From assembly GCA_003550325.1 (NCBI GenBank), contig QKWP01000066.1, forward strand, positions 354,240 to 418,239: a DNA stretch of 64,000 bases, read 5' to 3'. This DNA is from Gigaspora rosea. Taxonomy: Eukaryota > Glomeromycota > Glomeromycetes > Diversisporales > Gigasporaceae. Of the stretch, positions 13,106-26,559 are shown piece by piece (the stretch's first letter is position 1; every line of letters starts with the position of its first letter). The translations under genes and the position numbers were made by a program. The notes beneath the pieces were generated by a model that did no database searches, was not told where the DNA came from, and saw only the letters and a list, made by a program, of their open reading frames with translations.

Positions 13106-13215
13106 GTACGTACGTACATATTGTGTATGTACCATATCTGATATCTGATATGTACGTACGTATAATACGTACTTTATGGAATATCAGATATCTGATATTT
13201 AGTACGTACGTACGT
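13106..13215. repeat. (TACG)n clusters with palindromic ATATCTGATAT words
   Basis: Three GTACGTACGTAC blocks are separated by CATATCTGATATCTGATATG and ATATCAGATATCTGATATT, making the 110-bp stretch nearly self-complementary. Other (ACGT)n tracts are at 4153, 17450, 23477 and 24687. Confidence 0.7.
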
Positions 13216-13905
13216 GACTCAAATTCCAAAAGTAAATCGCTCATCTATCCAAATCTCGCTTAAGACACATCACCATAATCAGAATAGATCCGAAACAACA
13301 TCAGATCAACATGAAAGAGACTATTTCAAGTAGTTTAAATGGAAATTAGATTTGCTACACCTTGATTTTCTCATACTGTAAATTTTAGTCATACGATTAG
13401 TGCGTCTTCAAATTTCAAATTTCGTAATTTGTCCGTTCAATATTCCAAATTAACCTCAAACTAATAAACTAATCTCAAACTAATTTCAAAAATTTTTATA
13501 CGCAATAATCATTGTTTAATACACGTAACTTAGGTTAGCTTAACCACCCATTGGTTATATCGACACTTAATTTTTTTTTAAAAAAAAAAAAATATACTAT
13601 TTTGGTTATACCGACAAACGATAAGAGCATTAACCATACCGACATACCGACAATTTTAGTGTTTAAAAATTACTTAACATAATTTTTTTCGCTGGTTATA
13701 ATGACAACCTTGTTACTATAATCAAAAATAATGTGCAGCCAAGTGTATAGTTAAATAACAATTTAAATGACGTTCGATTGCAAAAGCTACATTTAACTAA
13801 ATAACAAATATAGTAAATATGTAAATGCGTATCGATATCCTTGTAATTTCATATAGCTCATGTAATATTTTACATATTAAATTATTATATTCAATAAAAA
13901 ACTAA

Positions 13906-14395
13906 GGCCACTCGATTACATTATCATATTTGGTAGTTTTAAATTGAAGTTCTTTGATACATATTGATATCCTTATTCCCCACTTGTCTATCATTGTATT
14001 GTCTTTTCTGACACCAAGTTGACGATATGTTATATTTGTTACAATTTGCATACTTTCTAAGACAGTCATTTCTTTTAAATTCACTAAGTACAAACATATG
14101 AACTGCCGTCAATAGAAATCAAGTAGATTGACATTTCGAAAAAAATTAATCTTTACCGCTCATATCTCAATGTATCTCAATGAATTTCGAAGCTATTTTC
14201 ATACTTTAATAGTCAAAAGGAAACTTAGTTCTTGAGCTTTCTTTTGACTATTAAATCATGAGAATAGTTTTGAAATTCATCAGGATATGAGTGATGAAAG
14301 TTTATGCATTAATTTTATTCTAAATGTCAATCTGCTTGATTTCTATTGACGGCAGCCCATATATTCATTTGTTGCAGTGTTTTTGGGTTAGACGC
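13906..14395 (-). pseudogene. kinase N-lobe module relic split by a MITE
   Basis: On the minus strand, reading from 14395, a frame equivalent to LTQNTATNEYM is interrupted at 14355. It resumes at 14102 with FVLSEFKRND-like residues, then a TWCQ remnant, then CIKELQFKTTKYDNVIEW ending at about 13906. These match in order the repeated modules at 57.5-61.2 kb (linker, zinc ribbon, CIKEFQ...VIEWIPF). Frameshifts are present and no flanking exons are recognisable, so this is a dispersed fragment of the kinase family. The 63-codon frame at 13902-14093 is part of it and is not a gene of its own. Confidence 0.7.
14103..14355. mobile_element. 253-bp palindromic MITE inside kinase relic
   Basis: TIRs begin CTGCCGTCAATAGAAATCAA and match over about 110 bp per arm around a short loop near 14230. 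The insertion separates two parts of one kinase module, with CATATG/CATATA sequence on both sides, probably a short decayed target duplication. Confidence 0.8.
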
Positions 14396-17300
14396 TTGCT
14401 AAATCAACATATTTATATATATAATCATTATGATGTCGGTATAAATAGAGATGTTTGAATTATTTTAATTGAAAATCTCTAAAGTATTAGTACAAAAGTT
14501 TTTCATTATAATTTATGTTATAAACTTCTTGTGACATACCCGATCAACTTGTGAAAAGCTAAAAGAATGAGATGATTATTAAAAATAATACATAGTTCTT
14601 GCAAATATATATGAGTAAAGGTTTAACAAATAATTGATTCTAAATATTGACTAGGTACACTTTTACTTTTAATGATTTGATTTCTTATATTAAGTATTAA
14701 AAAAACAAGAGAGAGCCTTATAAAATTCACTCTCGTTATAATGACAGTATTGTGAAGATTTCTATAACGAAAGAGAATAAGTTTATGAAAAAAATAAAGC
14801 TTTTTTTTGTTTAATAATTTGCAATTATATTAAGGTAATTGTACCTAGATATTGGCGGAATTATAATCAATTTAATTTGATATAAAAAATTTTCAAAGTT
14901 TGTGAAAAGTTTAACTTATTTACCATATTCTATCGTAAATAAGCATCATACTCTCTATCCCATTTTTTAAATGTTAGATTAGCGGAGATCATTAGCTGGA
15001 ATTTAAAAAGGGTAAATAGTTAAATATTTAGAATAATCAAGGGCAGTTTAATATGTGAACAGACTTATATTGTATATTTATTAAATAAATTTTCACAGTA
15101 TTCTAGCAATAAAACAAATCAATAATAGAAACTTGTTTCTATTTGACACTAATACCTTTGTTGGTTCTAATTTTTACTAAAATTACAATTGAAATCGTGA
15201 GGCATGTTTATTAAGTCTTTAACTTCAAGTAAATAGGGTTTTTAAGCTTTTTTAATATACCAATTAGTATCTAGTAAAAGTTAAAAGAATGAATATATCA
15301 AAATACCAATTAGTACCTAGTAAAAGTTAAAAGAATGAATATATCAAAATAAGATTTTATAAATAAATACTTTGTTATCTTTGAAAGTTCCACTATGTGT
15401 TGATGTATATGAAGTTTTGATCAGTAGAATTCTTCAAATTTTTATAAAAATTCTTTGAACCTTTAAACAAATAACTCAAGAGCTTAATCATTTTATTACA
15501 AAAATTTTTTTAAATTAATTTTATGCAAGTTTATAAAAAAATTTTGTTAAAATTGATTAAATTATTGTTGAGTTATCTTTATTCGAGGTTATAAAAAACT
15601 TAAATTCGGTGTTTCTACTAAACCAGTCCCTATATACCTTTGGAACTTTCTTAATAGTTTTTACAATAAAAGTTTAAATTGATTAAAAATTGAAACTTTA
15701 CGCATACATATTTCTTATTCGTGAAAATAAAATTGATTTTTGATATCAATTAATATATCCAATCTTTTCCAAGTATTTTCTGCTTAGTTTAAACTAAATA
15801 TGAAATTTGAAATAAATTCATAAAAGTTTATGTAAACTCGAATCTGAACCAAAGCATGCACATCGTAAAACCTGTGCCCAGAGTAACAATTTATTATCTA
15901 TTAATTGTAAATTTATTGGATCCATAGTTCATTTTATTGTCAATTTTTGTAAAATTGTAAACTTTAAAGTTTTATTATAAGAATTCTCGATTAATTTTCT
16001 AAAGTTATTACAGTATATGTTTTAGATAAAAATCATAAAATAAAAAATTGGGGTTCAAAATACCTTATGAAAACAAATTTTAACAAAATATAACCTAAAA
16101 AGTTATCGTATAACCAGACTTTTAATATATATACTTAATTTTGTAACTTTATTAATCGAATGTGCCAACCTAAACACATATATATATTTAAATTTTGAGT
16201 TCATTTGCTTTAATTAATCATTTGGGAAAACATTTTTACTTACACTTATCCGATATATATAATATCTTTTGTTAATAGTCTCTTCATTTCACCTTGCACT
16301 CTTGTAGAATGCTAGATGTCACTAAAGTTAAAAATATATTAATGTAATAGTTATCTCTATCTTTGTTATTTAGAAAATAATGAACAATACAGTCAATTAT
16401 CGATATAATAGAATCTTGGGCCCATTAATAAAAATTTTTGAAAATCCGTTATATTGTTTTTTTTTTTTTTTTATTAATACGTAGCATATAGCGGATTAAT
16501 AATTAAAGTTTCAAATTTAAAATCTTTTATGCCCCTGATCCGTCATATACATGCCCATTATATCGATAGTTCATAGTTGATTATAATGCCGTCAATGAAC
16601 ATGTTCTGCTCCATTTCAATTTCGATAGTCATATAACTTTGAAAATGTAAATCTTTTATGCACTTCAGCCACGTTATATTTTTGGTCTAACTCTACAAAC
16701 ATAAGAATTTCAAAAGTCAATGCATAATCTAGTTAGTGTAATGCAGAAAACAAAACGATTCTTTGAAATTTCAAAGTTTTCAAAGTTTTTAATAATTGTA
16801 AAGTTTCGAAAAAAAAAGAATATATTGATATATTACTCTTTATGAAAACATTTATCTTTGTTCAGTTAAATAAAAAAAAAAAAAAAAAATTCTATAACAG
16901 ATAATAGTTGTCGATATCGTTCGATATCGTTTTTTTTTTTTTTTTTTGCTAAAAAAAACATGTCAATTCGATCCCTCAGTGATACGACTAATTATGGTAT
17001 ATGAAACTATAAACATGTTTATACAAGTATACGTATATGAAGATCGGAGCTTCGTTACTATTCAGGGTTGTGGCTGTAAATTTTTAATTTGATTACTGTA
17101 TTGTATAGCTGTATAGTAAATATTAAACGGTAAAAAGTTCAAAAAAAAAAAAAATTTTCTAGTGCAAAATGCTTCATCCTTAAATTTATTTAATACAAAA
17201 TTTGATTTAATAATAAAATAAATAATAATAATAATAATAGTAATAATAAATATAATACGTAACAATACATACGTAATTTTGTAATAAATATTGATTAAAT

Positions 17301-17880
17301 TTAGTGACTATCATCATTTTGTCACATTTTACCGCATATACGGTTTGAGGCTTTGCCAAATTACCGAATGTATATATTATTATATAAATAAAAAAAAAAA
17401 AAAGCATCTTCAAAGATTCTATATACAAATAAAAATTCCTAAATATTGGTACGTACGTACAGTACGTACATACGCACACACATTAAGTGCTACATAATGT
17501 TTAGAGAAAATAAATTTTTTTATTCTTACGTACTTTACGTACTTACAAACTTACATGCTTGCACTGAATTTTTTTTGTACATATTATTTTTATTATTTTT
17601 ACAATACGTATTAAACTAGTATTATTATTTCCGTTATTATTTTATAAACTAGTATAGTATAAACTATGTTTATATCAGTTTATATTTGAAATCTAAAAAG
17701 GAAATAAGCTCACACAAACAAAATAATGAGGATAAAAAAAGATCTTCCATTGTTATTTTTTTTAACTCACTCGGTATTTTATAAAATTGTCACTCACTCG
17801 CGCACACTACTTCTTTAAGACTAAAAAGTTAGTCGTTTATATTTATCAATTTCTTTTATATGATATAAAAAATTCTTATA
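14396..17880. other. no gene seen; intergenic DNA
   Basis: It contains a perfect-looking 46-bp tandem duplication at 15257-15348, poly-A/T runs at 16870-16890 and 16931-16948, an AAT-type repeat at 17215-17260 and (TACG)n at 17450-17474. Short frames around 17062-17500 are microsatellite artefacts. Confidence 0.5.
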
Positions 17881-18024
17881 AAAAAAATATTTGCTTTTTT
17901 TTTTTTTTTTTTAAGGTTTCACCGCATAATACGATAGAAATAAAGAAGATCGTTTGTTCAAAGTTTAACTAGTTACAACGTTACCAAACTATTCAAAACT
18001 AATTTTTTTGTTTTCTAAAAAATT
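17881..18024 (+). promoter_or_regulatory. probable promoter / 5' UTR with poly-T tract
   Basis: A T-run at about 17896-17914, followed by a less AT-extreme 100-bp stretch ending at an ATG whose next bases are GTAAGT, lies immediately upstream of the gene at 18025. Poly(dT) tracts commonly mark fungal core promoters. No TATA box was assigned. Confidence 0.4.
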
Positions 18025-19437
18025 ATGGTAAGTGTTACTTTATAATGCATACTGTTTAATCGAAAGTTAATAATAAAAAATATTATTTATCTTTTTACAT
18101 TAAATAAATAATAGGCTATGTTCAATCATCATTTTATTCATAACGATCAACAAAATAGCTCTCCATCGAATAGTAAAGTCAGAGTTTCGGATAAAAATAA
18201 TAAAAATTTCACGAGTATGTCTAATGACCATCTAAAAAGTGAAATTGCCAGACGTGCTATGGCAGTGAGTTTTGTGTTATTAACAAAAAAAAATTTTTAA
18301 AATAAAACTTTATTTTATAACTTTATATTAATTATTGATTTAATAAAGGTTGTTGCAGCATATGAAGAACTCGGAAGTGCTTGTAGAAAGGCCGAATATT
18401 GCGTTAAACAACTTAAAGAGTTACTACCTCCAGATACAAATGTAGTTCTTCCTTCTGATGCTTCTATACCGACATTACCACCTTCTTTACCAAATAAACC
18501 TCCTCAAAACTTGAATATACCTATATCATACGATAGGAATGATAGAAATGATAGAAATGATAGAAATTTAAACGCAAATACTGCTACCAGCTCATCTAAT
18601 ACTTCAACAGCGGGAATAAATGATGATAATATGGTAGCTTCACTTCTAATGTCTCTTACAAATGCTTCTTGGGAACGTAGTACTAGTATTGTAGAAAATG
18701 ATAAACCCGTTAATGATTTATCCGTCGTCACAAATTCTCCTACCTCCTCTAATCCTGGGGCTGTGTTGGGTTCTTGTGATGGTCTTAGTCTCGATGAAGA
18801 TGATGAAATATATGATCAAAAACATGATTCTTCATCAGAACAAGATTTTGATGAAGCTATGACTGATGCTAATCCAATTAATGATGATGATAATAATGAT
18901 GATAATATTGTTGTTGATGTTGATAATGAGGATAATGATGATAATAATAATGATAATAATGATGAAGAAGATGAAGATGATGATGATGATGATGATGATG
19001 ATGAATTGAGTGATATAAATATGATTGATGATTCGTCTAGTAATGATAATAAATCAAATAAATCATCATCTATAAATGATTCTAATTCTGAAAATTCTCG
19101 AAAACGAAGTTCAAGCAGTCGTAGTCGAACTCGAAGAAAACCTTCTACTGGTAGAGTTTCATCTCCTGCTTCTCCTTATTCAACGCAATTCACTCCGGAA
19201 GAAATCTTATTCTTGGATGAATTTAATAAATTGTACGAAAAAAGAGTTCAATTAGGTCCAACTAGACAAAGCGATATTGCTTCCGAGATTAGGCAATTTG
19301 CCAATAATGCTATAGCGTTTGGGCAACCTGCTGTCTCAGGATTGGTTAGAAAGACGAAAGTACCTAAGGAACAAAGGGCTGTTAATGCTTTGAAAGCTTG
19401 GATTGAAAGCGGAAAGAAAAGATTAGGTGTTGTATAA
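18025..19437 (+). CDS. acidic, Asn/Asp-rich probable nuclear protein of unknown function (three exons)
   Basis: Exon model: 18025-18027 (ATG alone), 18115-18264 and 18349-19437. Introns of 87 and 84 bp begin GTAAGT and GTGAGT and end AATAG and AAAG, and all junctions are in phase 0. If the first intron is only in the 5' UTR, translation starts at 18118. The product is about 413 residues. Residues ~40-85 are predicted helical (SEIARRAMAVVAAYEELG, then KAEYCVKQLKELLP). A (DRN)n tract lies near 112-124. A long D/E/N-rich acidic run with nine consecutive Asp occupies about 200-275. A basic RKRSSSSRSRTRRKP segment is a likely nuclear signal. A conserved-looking C-terminal 80 residues (FTPEEILFLDEFNKLYEKR to the end) are probably a small helical domain. 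I do not recognise the family. A chromatin or transcription role is inference from composition. Confidence 0.8.
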
Positions 19438-19830
19438 TTTTGATTATCTAATGTTGAGGTTAGTAATTTCTTAATAATATTTAATTCATTAATACTTCGT
19501 GATGTATTACTAACTTTATTATTGTTTTAATTAATATTTAAATTTAATAGAAATTTTCATTTGAATAATCATTAATTTGTTTTTTCTTTTTTTTGTTACA
19601 TACATATCAATTCTCAAAATTTTACTTAATTTCCATTATTACGTTTATTTCGTTTGTTTCATTTTCATTTTTTTTTTCTTTTAATTGTTGGTTTTTTTTT
19701 CTATTGGATTAATGTGTTTGGTTTAACAATATGACATAAAAACTGCAACAAATTTAATTTTTGATGCAAAAAACTTAAGAATTTACATATAAGATAAAAT
19801 GAAATGCATAATTTTTTGTTGAATAAATAA
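19438..19830 (+). terminator. 3' UTR with poly(A) signal
   Basis: T-rich 3' flank of the upstream gene. An AATAAA hexamer lies at 19822-19827 within GAATAAATAAAA and is the most likely polyadenylation signal. Confidence 0.45.
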
Positions 19831-20461
19831 AAATTGAAACTGTGTTTCCTGTTTTAGAGAAATATTAAACTAATTAGTAGAAAGAATACTTATGAAATAG
19901 AATAATTGTAAAAAAATCTATTGTATCATAGAATTAAAAATTATGATGCGAAAACTAATTAATCTTCAATTCCTTTAAAAAAAACTAATAAGAAATTATA
20001 CTTTCAAATTATGAATTATATTAATTTAAAACCTTTGAAAATAAATACTGTATTAGACTAAGAAGACAAAATATTATTAAAGGTTTGATTTTTTTATTTT
20101 TTATTTTTTTTTACAAGTTTCTCTATAAACTGTCTTACTTTTTATTTAAAGAAAGATAATAAATTTTTTTGGATTAAACTATCATAAACAATGCGATAGA
20201 TATAAGGTAACATTAAAAACTATTTCACAAATTTGTGTATTTTAAGACATGAATTCTTAATATAATTCTATACTTTTCATACCTGATATTAGTGAGATTT
20301 TTTAGTTTTAGGATTGAATGAATGTGTGATTTTGTACTTATTAAATAGAATATGTCGTAAGTGTAAATTTCTTAGTTTTAAGATTGAGTAATTGAGTTAT
20401 CTTTGTATTAATCTAAATATAATTTATTCTATTATTAAATCCTAAAATATTTAGGATATAG

Positions 20462-20641
20462 TCATTCTGTTTTCATTTAAATGACTATATTAAGCGGTTT
20501 ATTTGAATGTTTCAATCACAAACTTATTTTAACATGGTATATCATTCTGTTTTCACTTAAATGACTATATTAAGCGGCTTATTTGAATATTTCTAAGCAT
20601 TCATTCAAATCAAATCACAAACTTATTTCAGCATGGTATAT
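20462..20641 (+). repeat. tandem duplication of 80-99 bp
   Basis: A unit beginning TCATTCTGTTTTCAYTTAAA and ending CATGGTATA occurs twice in direct orientation. The second copy has an extra ~20 bp (CATTCATTCAAATCAAAT region). Confidence 0.8.
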
Positions 20642-21081
20642 CTTTCTAAATTGATTAGTAAACAGTCACATAATATAGTTTTGGTGAAAATAACTACCTA
20701 TTATAATGAAGATAGGAGTATCCTACATAAATTCAAAAGTTATTATGCTTTCATTTACAAAATATATATTATCAAATCTAATTTCAAGATTTGACAATAA
20801 TAAGGAATTATATTAAGTTAATGCTGATATAAATATTAGAATTAAACTTAACTGCATACTTTTGGAATAAATGTGGTTAGTTATTTATTTTATTTATTTC
20901 ATAGATAAGACCCATCCACTTAATATAGAGATGCAGTGAATATATTTTCAACAATTTGTTCTTTATATATACATAATAATATGGTTAAAAAATGTATTTA
21001 TGAGAACAAAATTAAAATAAGTACCTATAGTGTTTAACACTATAGATGCCGGTGAAATTAAACTAGAGTGATGATATACTT

Positions 21082-21493
21082 ACTCTGTGGAAATCTTAAA
21101 TTTTTGCGAAAGCAACAAAATATCTTGGATTTAGTGTAAATTATTAATTTTATAGATCTCTAAGAGAAAATATTCATTACAGAACACTAATTTAGTTCTT
21201 ACTAGCACTATTAATGAGTTTTTTTTTGTCCAGAGTATGAAAATTAGCAATTTATCATAACAGAACGCTTACTTAGTTTCTTACTAACATTATTAATGAG
21301 GTTTTTTGCTGGAGTATGAAAAATTGCTAATTTTTCATACTCCTTCACAAATACCTCATTTATAGTGCTAGTAAAAAACTAAATAGACGCTTTTGCTATG
21401 AAAATTTCCTCTTAGAAACCTATATCATTAATAATTTACACTAAATCTAAGATATTATGTTGCATTCGAAAAAATGTAATATTTCCGCAAAGT
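21082..21493. mobile_element. palindromic MITE of about 410 bp
   Basis: The left arm (ACTCTGTGGAAATCTTAAA, then GGATTTAGTGTAAATTATTA) is mirrored by the right arm (TAATAATTTACACTAAATC, then TTTCCGCAAAGT). The centre holds repeated TTAATGAGGTTTTTT and GAGTATGAAAAATTGC motifs in both orientations. Confidence 0.7.
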
Positions 21494-21514
21494 AGTATTA
21501 TCATTATAATGTAA

Positions 21515-21685
21515 TGAATGCTAAATTGATGCTAAATTGATACTGAATTGATACTAAACTAATGATGAATTAATGCTAAATTAAATTGATGCTAAATTGA
21601 TACTGAATTAATGCTAAATTGATGTGAATTGATGAATTGATGATGAATTGTGATAAATTAGTGTTGAATTAGTGAAATTGATAAA
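21515..21685 (+). repeat. 11-bp minisatellite, GCTAAATTGAT
   Basis: About 14 variable units (GCTAAATTGAT, ACTGAATTGAT, GATGAATT). Confidence 0.75.
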
Positions 21686-21910
21686 GTTAATTTCAACAGT
21701 ATCTTTATCTAATATCATGTATAATTATGTTATAAAATTTAAAAGATTTTGAGGTGTCAAGTGTTTTTACTTAGAGTATTAAGTATCTATTGTTTAACCA
21801 GTTTATTGAGATATTATTTATGGTTAATATCTATGGTGTATTTTAATAATTTGTAGAGGAAGATATAAATTTTACTTTTCTACCTTTAATTATTATTATA
21901 TTATTATTTC

Positions 21911-22193
21911 TACCTGGTGGGTGAAAAGTCCTGTACAGGACATTTCTTATTATCATGTTAATATAAAAGCTTTTTTTTTTTATTTAAATATATATATTCA
22001 ATAAACCAGTATAATAAAGTAACCTTTAAAATGATAAACCAAAATAAAGTAAAACATCCATAAGTACCACCCTCTATAAATGCTGGCCCAAATATATACA
22101 TGCCTTCTACATGTTGTTATATCTTGGTCTTATGAGCGTGCACTTATAAAGGTTTACTGTATATCAGATATATAGAGACTTTTCATCCACCGA
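21911..22193. mobile_element. small TIR element, GGTGGGTGAAAAGTC ends
   Basis: GGTGGGTGAAAAGTC on the left and GACTTTTCATCCACC on the right (14 of 15 matching) bound about 280 bp. No target duplication was found. Confidence 0.5.
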
Positions 22194-25100
22194 TACTGCT
22201 ACTAAACTTTTTAATTAAAACATAAAGTTAAAATGTTTATACATGATTAAACATTAGTGGAAACAAACTTTGATTTTAATCATGAATAATTGAATTAAAT
22301 ATACTTTTTTAAAACTTAATATTTTAGAAACCTTAAAATTTACATTTTTATTTTAAAATATTAAATATATTGTTTATTTGATTTCTAATTGATATATAAT
22401 TTGATCAAATAACTTTAGACTTCAATTAAAAAACGTTTAAATTAAATTTCAGGTTTAACTTTCAATTTTAATTAAAGGATTTAAATTTCAAGTTTAAAAA
22501 TAATCAATTTTAAATTAGTAAATAAGTTAAACAACTGGTTATATAATGAGCTTAAATTAATGCATTATATAATTGAATAATATATAAAATTTGTTTTAAA
22601 AAAGAGATAAAGGTCTAGAATTAAAAATTATATCAAATTTAATATTCTAATTTACAACACAAGCATTATTTAAAAAAACCAATACATTTACTGTAACAAT
22701 GTAATATTGCTTAAATACAACTTAAAAAATACTATAAGAATATTGCTATAATAATATTGCTAAAATAATATTCCTATAAGAATATTTTGCTATATTGTAA
22801 TAAAATTTTATAATATTAAATGTATACAATTTTAGCAATTTATTTATTAATATAGAAGGTTTTACGAGATAAATTGGATATTTTGCGCAATTTGTAATAA
22901 ATTACAATAATTACAAATATATACCGTAATTAAAAAAATTTTTTTATACACATCTTATTTTGCAACAATTTTTTTTTTTTGCTTTTGTGTAAGCTTCTTG
23001 TTTGTACATAATTTTCATTATTTAAATTATTAAGAATATTTTTCATTCAAAGTTTATTACCAAATCAAAATTGCAATTTCTATACTTTTTTTGTAAACTA
23101 ATCAAAATATAATATCTTGAATATTAAGAAATACTTAAGGATCAATATTTCCTTTTAATGAATATTCATCGATCTTCACCAATATCTATATACGTATAAA
23201 GCATTCCGTTAAATAATTAGTAATCATCACATGACATTTTATTGAGCCTATATGGCATTTTATCTTATTCATAATTTGGATTAATTGTTTATCCAGTATC
23301 TAACGATATATATATGTAAGGCTCTTTTAATTTTATATACTAACCTTTTTCGATTAACACATACTTTCAGTAATTGTTCTCCTGCAATTTTTACTGGAGT
23401 AGTATAATGTTGTAATTTGGCTCAGTCACAATTACATATAAGTACGTATTATACATACAATAACAGATTAAGTATTTACGTATGTGTACGTACGTATGTA
23501 CGAACGTACGCTGTATGTACATACGTACGTACGTCGTATCTCCAACTTTTAATATTACTATGATCTAATCTTTAGTATATATGTGATATTTAATAATGAA
23601 TAGTATATGTGATTTAATTATTATTATTTTTTTAAACTCATCTGGCAATTTTATAGGCTGTCTTGTTTATTACACTAACACAACCATAAATAAGTTATTC
23701 GAGGACCAATATCTTTATAATATCTCTATAAATGCCAAGATATTTAATGCTTCATTTATTCGAAATACACATAGCAAAATTACAAATAGCAATGCCAAGC
23801 CTGGAGTATACTATGGAGTATAGCATGGGGCATAATATGGTATGGGGTTAAGTATAGGGGTAAGTATTTAGATACATGAGGAGTAATTGTGAAGAGCAAT
23901 TGAAAGAGTAAACTGGGCCGAAATAGTGTCATAAATAACAAGCTAACTGTTAAAATATGAAAATATAACTGAATATGTTAATATCATGGAATGTGATGTA
24001 GGCTTAAAGTTTTATATTTATAAAATCGTGAGAAATAATGAATCTATGATATTTCTTTATATGCCTTATTTTGTTCAATATTTTGCGCACAACTTTTTAA
24101 ACATTACATGTTCATGTTATATGAGTTCATTAATGACGTTTTAAACCAGTGACTGATTGTCGGCTAATTCGAATGTTATCCTTTTGTTCTTTAATTTATT
24201 CTTTCAATTACTGAATTAGTTGACTTTTTTGTAGACTAAAGTGATAAAATAAAAAATACTTAATTATCTTTATTATTTTGACTTTTATGTAACATAAACT
24301 TCAGGGGAGGCGTACGTAAATCATTAGTGGTACAATTTTGCAAAATAATTTTTGTCGCATAATTATATAACCCTTGATGTCAATTGGAGCTGCATAGAAG
24401 GCTACACCAATTAAATTATTATTGATTATCTTTTCTACGTGATTAACTCTAATTTACATTCATATGTAATTTTCAACACTAATATAGTCATATAAAAAAA
24501 AATAATTTAGCAATGTAAAAAAAAAATAAAAATAAAATAAATTTTAAAACTAAACATTAATTAATCATATCATGAATTCAGTTAAAATTTATAAAATATT
24601 CATATAATTCCTTTTCATTTCCCCACGAAACTTTGTATTTCGCTTTTATTTAATTTTGGGGCGCTAACCACATATGTAAGTACATGCGTACGTACGTCTT
24701 ACATACCCAGTCAGTACATAAAAGATGAATATATACTTTATGCAGGTAACAGTGTATCGGGATAATCCTAAATAAATATATTTTAATTAAAATTTCTTGC
24801 CTCATAATTTCGTCAGTCTCTTTTTTTTTTTTTGAAAAAAAAAAATACAGACGGTTTTAGTTTAAAATGTGTTACATAAGAACGTCCCTATTGTTTACCA
24901 TAAAATAATTTTTGTAACACAATTTATTGCTGCTAACTAGACTTGTATAACAATTAAATAAAAAAACATATTTATGCTAATACAAAAAAAGAATTTTCTT
25001 GCATTTGTATAATAAAGTTTTAATTTTATTGGCGAAATATATTGTTTAATAAAAATTGAAATACTATTTTACTATATATCGTATGGCTACTAATGAGTTT

Positions 25101-26262
25101 TCTACGTATAAAGTACCAAACATCCTCCAATTTTTACAGTAAATATAATAGTATTCTGCTATATGCAAAGCTTAAATAGTATACACTCTATTTTACTCGA
25201 ATAATCAGGTTTCTTAATGTAAAACTGTTTCCGTTAGATAAAATACCATCACTTTTGGATGTACAGTACATCTGCTTATACAATTTCTATGTCTAAGTAA
25301 TTAAGTGGTACATTATTTGAATAGCATGTGATTCATGCCATACTATCCGGGTAAACCGATCTATAAGGTCTTCCCATTAACGGTGATGCGCAAATACGAC
25401 CCATAAATATCGTTATTTCATAATGTTTATTTTACCATATTAAATAATATATATTTAACTAATAAACAAAGACGTCTTACAAGCTGAATAGCTAGAGTTG
25501 TGCAGTTTGACATTTTGAGTCACTCCGTTCTGATACACTATGTAAATACAAACACTTAAGTGTGACGCATAAACCCAACTGCAATGATGACTGTACTATG
25601 TAAACAATGGTCTTTTTAAAATTTCTTAAATAATCAAAAGTTTCTCAACAATTGTTTGGTTAGAATTATTAGAATTTTTATTTTAATTTACAAATTTGTA
25701 AAATTAACAAAAAAATTTTTTATAAGTTCATGTCGTATTTTTAAAATTTATTAAAGTTTTTTTTTAAAAAAAAAAAAAATAATAATAATAATCACAATAT
25801 TTTTCAACTTTAAATTAAAACCAATTTTTTATTCTAGTTTTATAATTGTAAATTAAAAAAAAAAAATTGTTCAAGTGTATCTCGTATTTTTTAAAAATTA
25901 TTTTTTTAAAAAAAAATTAAAAAAATATTTACATGTTTTTTCATCTAAATAAAGAAGTAAATTTTTTATCTAGTTTTATAGTTGTAAAATTAAAATAAAA
26001 ATTATAAAACACATTTATGTGGTTTTATATCGTAAAATAAATAAAAATTATAGTTTTATAGCTATTATATATCTTTATTATATATACTGTATATATTTAA
26101 TCTTTGTCAACTGCAAGGTACGGTTAAGCATTTTTAAATTTAGTGTCACATAAACACGAGTTAATTTAAATGTACAGTAGTCACCAAAAAGTAACGCTCG
26201 AATTTTTATTAAAATATAATTTTTTTATTTATTTAATTTCTACCTTACATACATCAAAATAC
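22194..26262. other. no gene seen; intergenic DNA
   Basis: AT-rich, with a 22730-22800 cluster of AATATTGCTATAATAATATT repeats, (TACG)n at 23477-23534 and 24687-24699, and A/T homopolymers. A 75-codon frame at 23596 has no recognisable features. Confidence 0.45.
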
Positions 26263-26516
26263 GTTTCATTTCACTGATAAATCAAGTCACCGACAATTAA
26301 AATTTGCTGAAATGTTTAATTCGCTGTAAGTTCATTTCAACGACAAGTTTTTTAAAAAATTCCATTAATTCTAAACTTGACTCTAACGACAAATGATCAG
26401 AATTGCTTTGCCGATGAAATGACTGTCGGTGAAATAATTGTCTGTAAAATGAACATGTCGGCGAATTGATTGTCGGTGAAATGACATGTCAGTGAAGTGA
26501 TGGTCGACGAAATGCG
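26263..26516 (+). mobile_element. foldback-like element, copy 4
   Basis: Units such as TCACCGACAATT, TTCATTTCAACGACAAG and the inverse TGTCGGTGAAAT, TGTCGGCGAATTG flank the core ACGACAAATGATCAGAATTG at about 26386-26405. This is the same architecture as 12533 and 41491. Confidence 0.75.
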
Positions 26517-26559
26517 AACCACACAAAATTTTTTTTTATTTATTTAATACTTTGATGAA

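Noticed and set aside
18504-18731. Minus-strand 75-codon frame
   Set aside because: Antisense shadow of the plus-strand gene exon 3.
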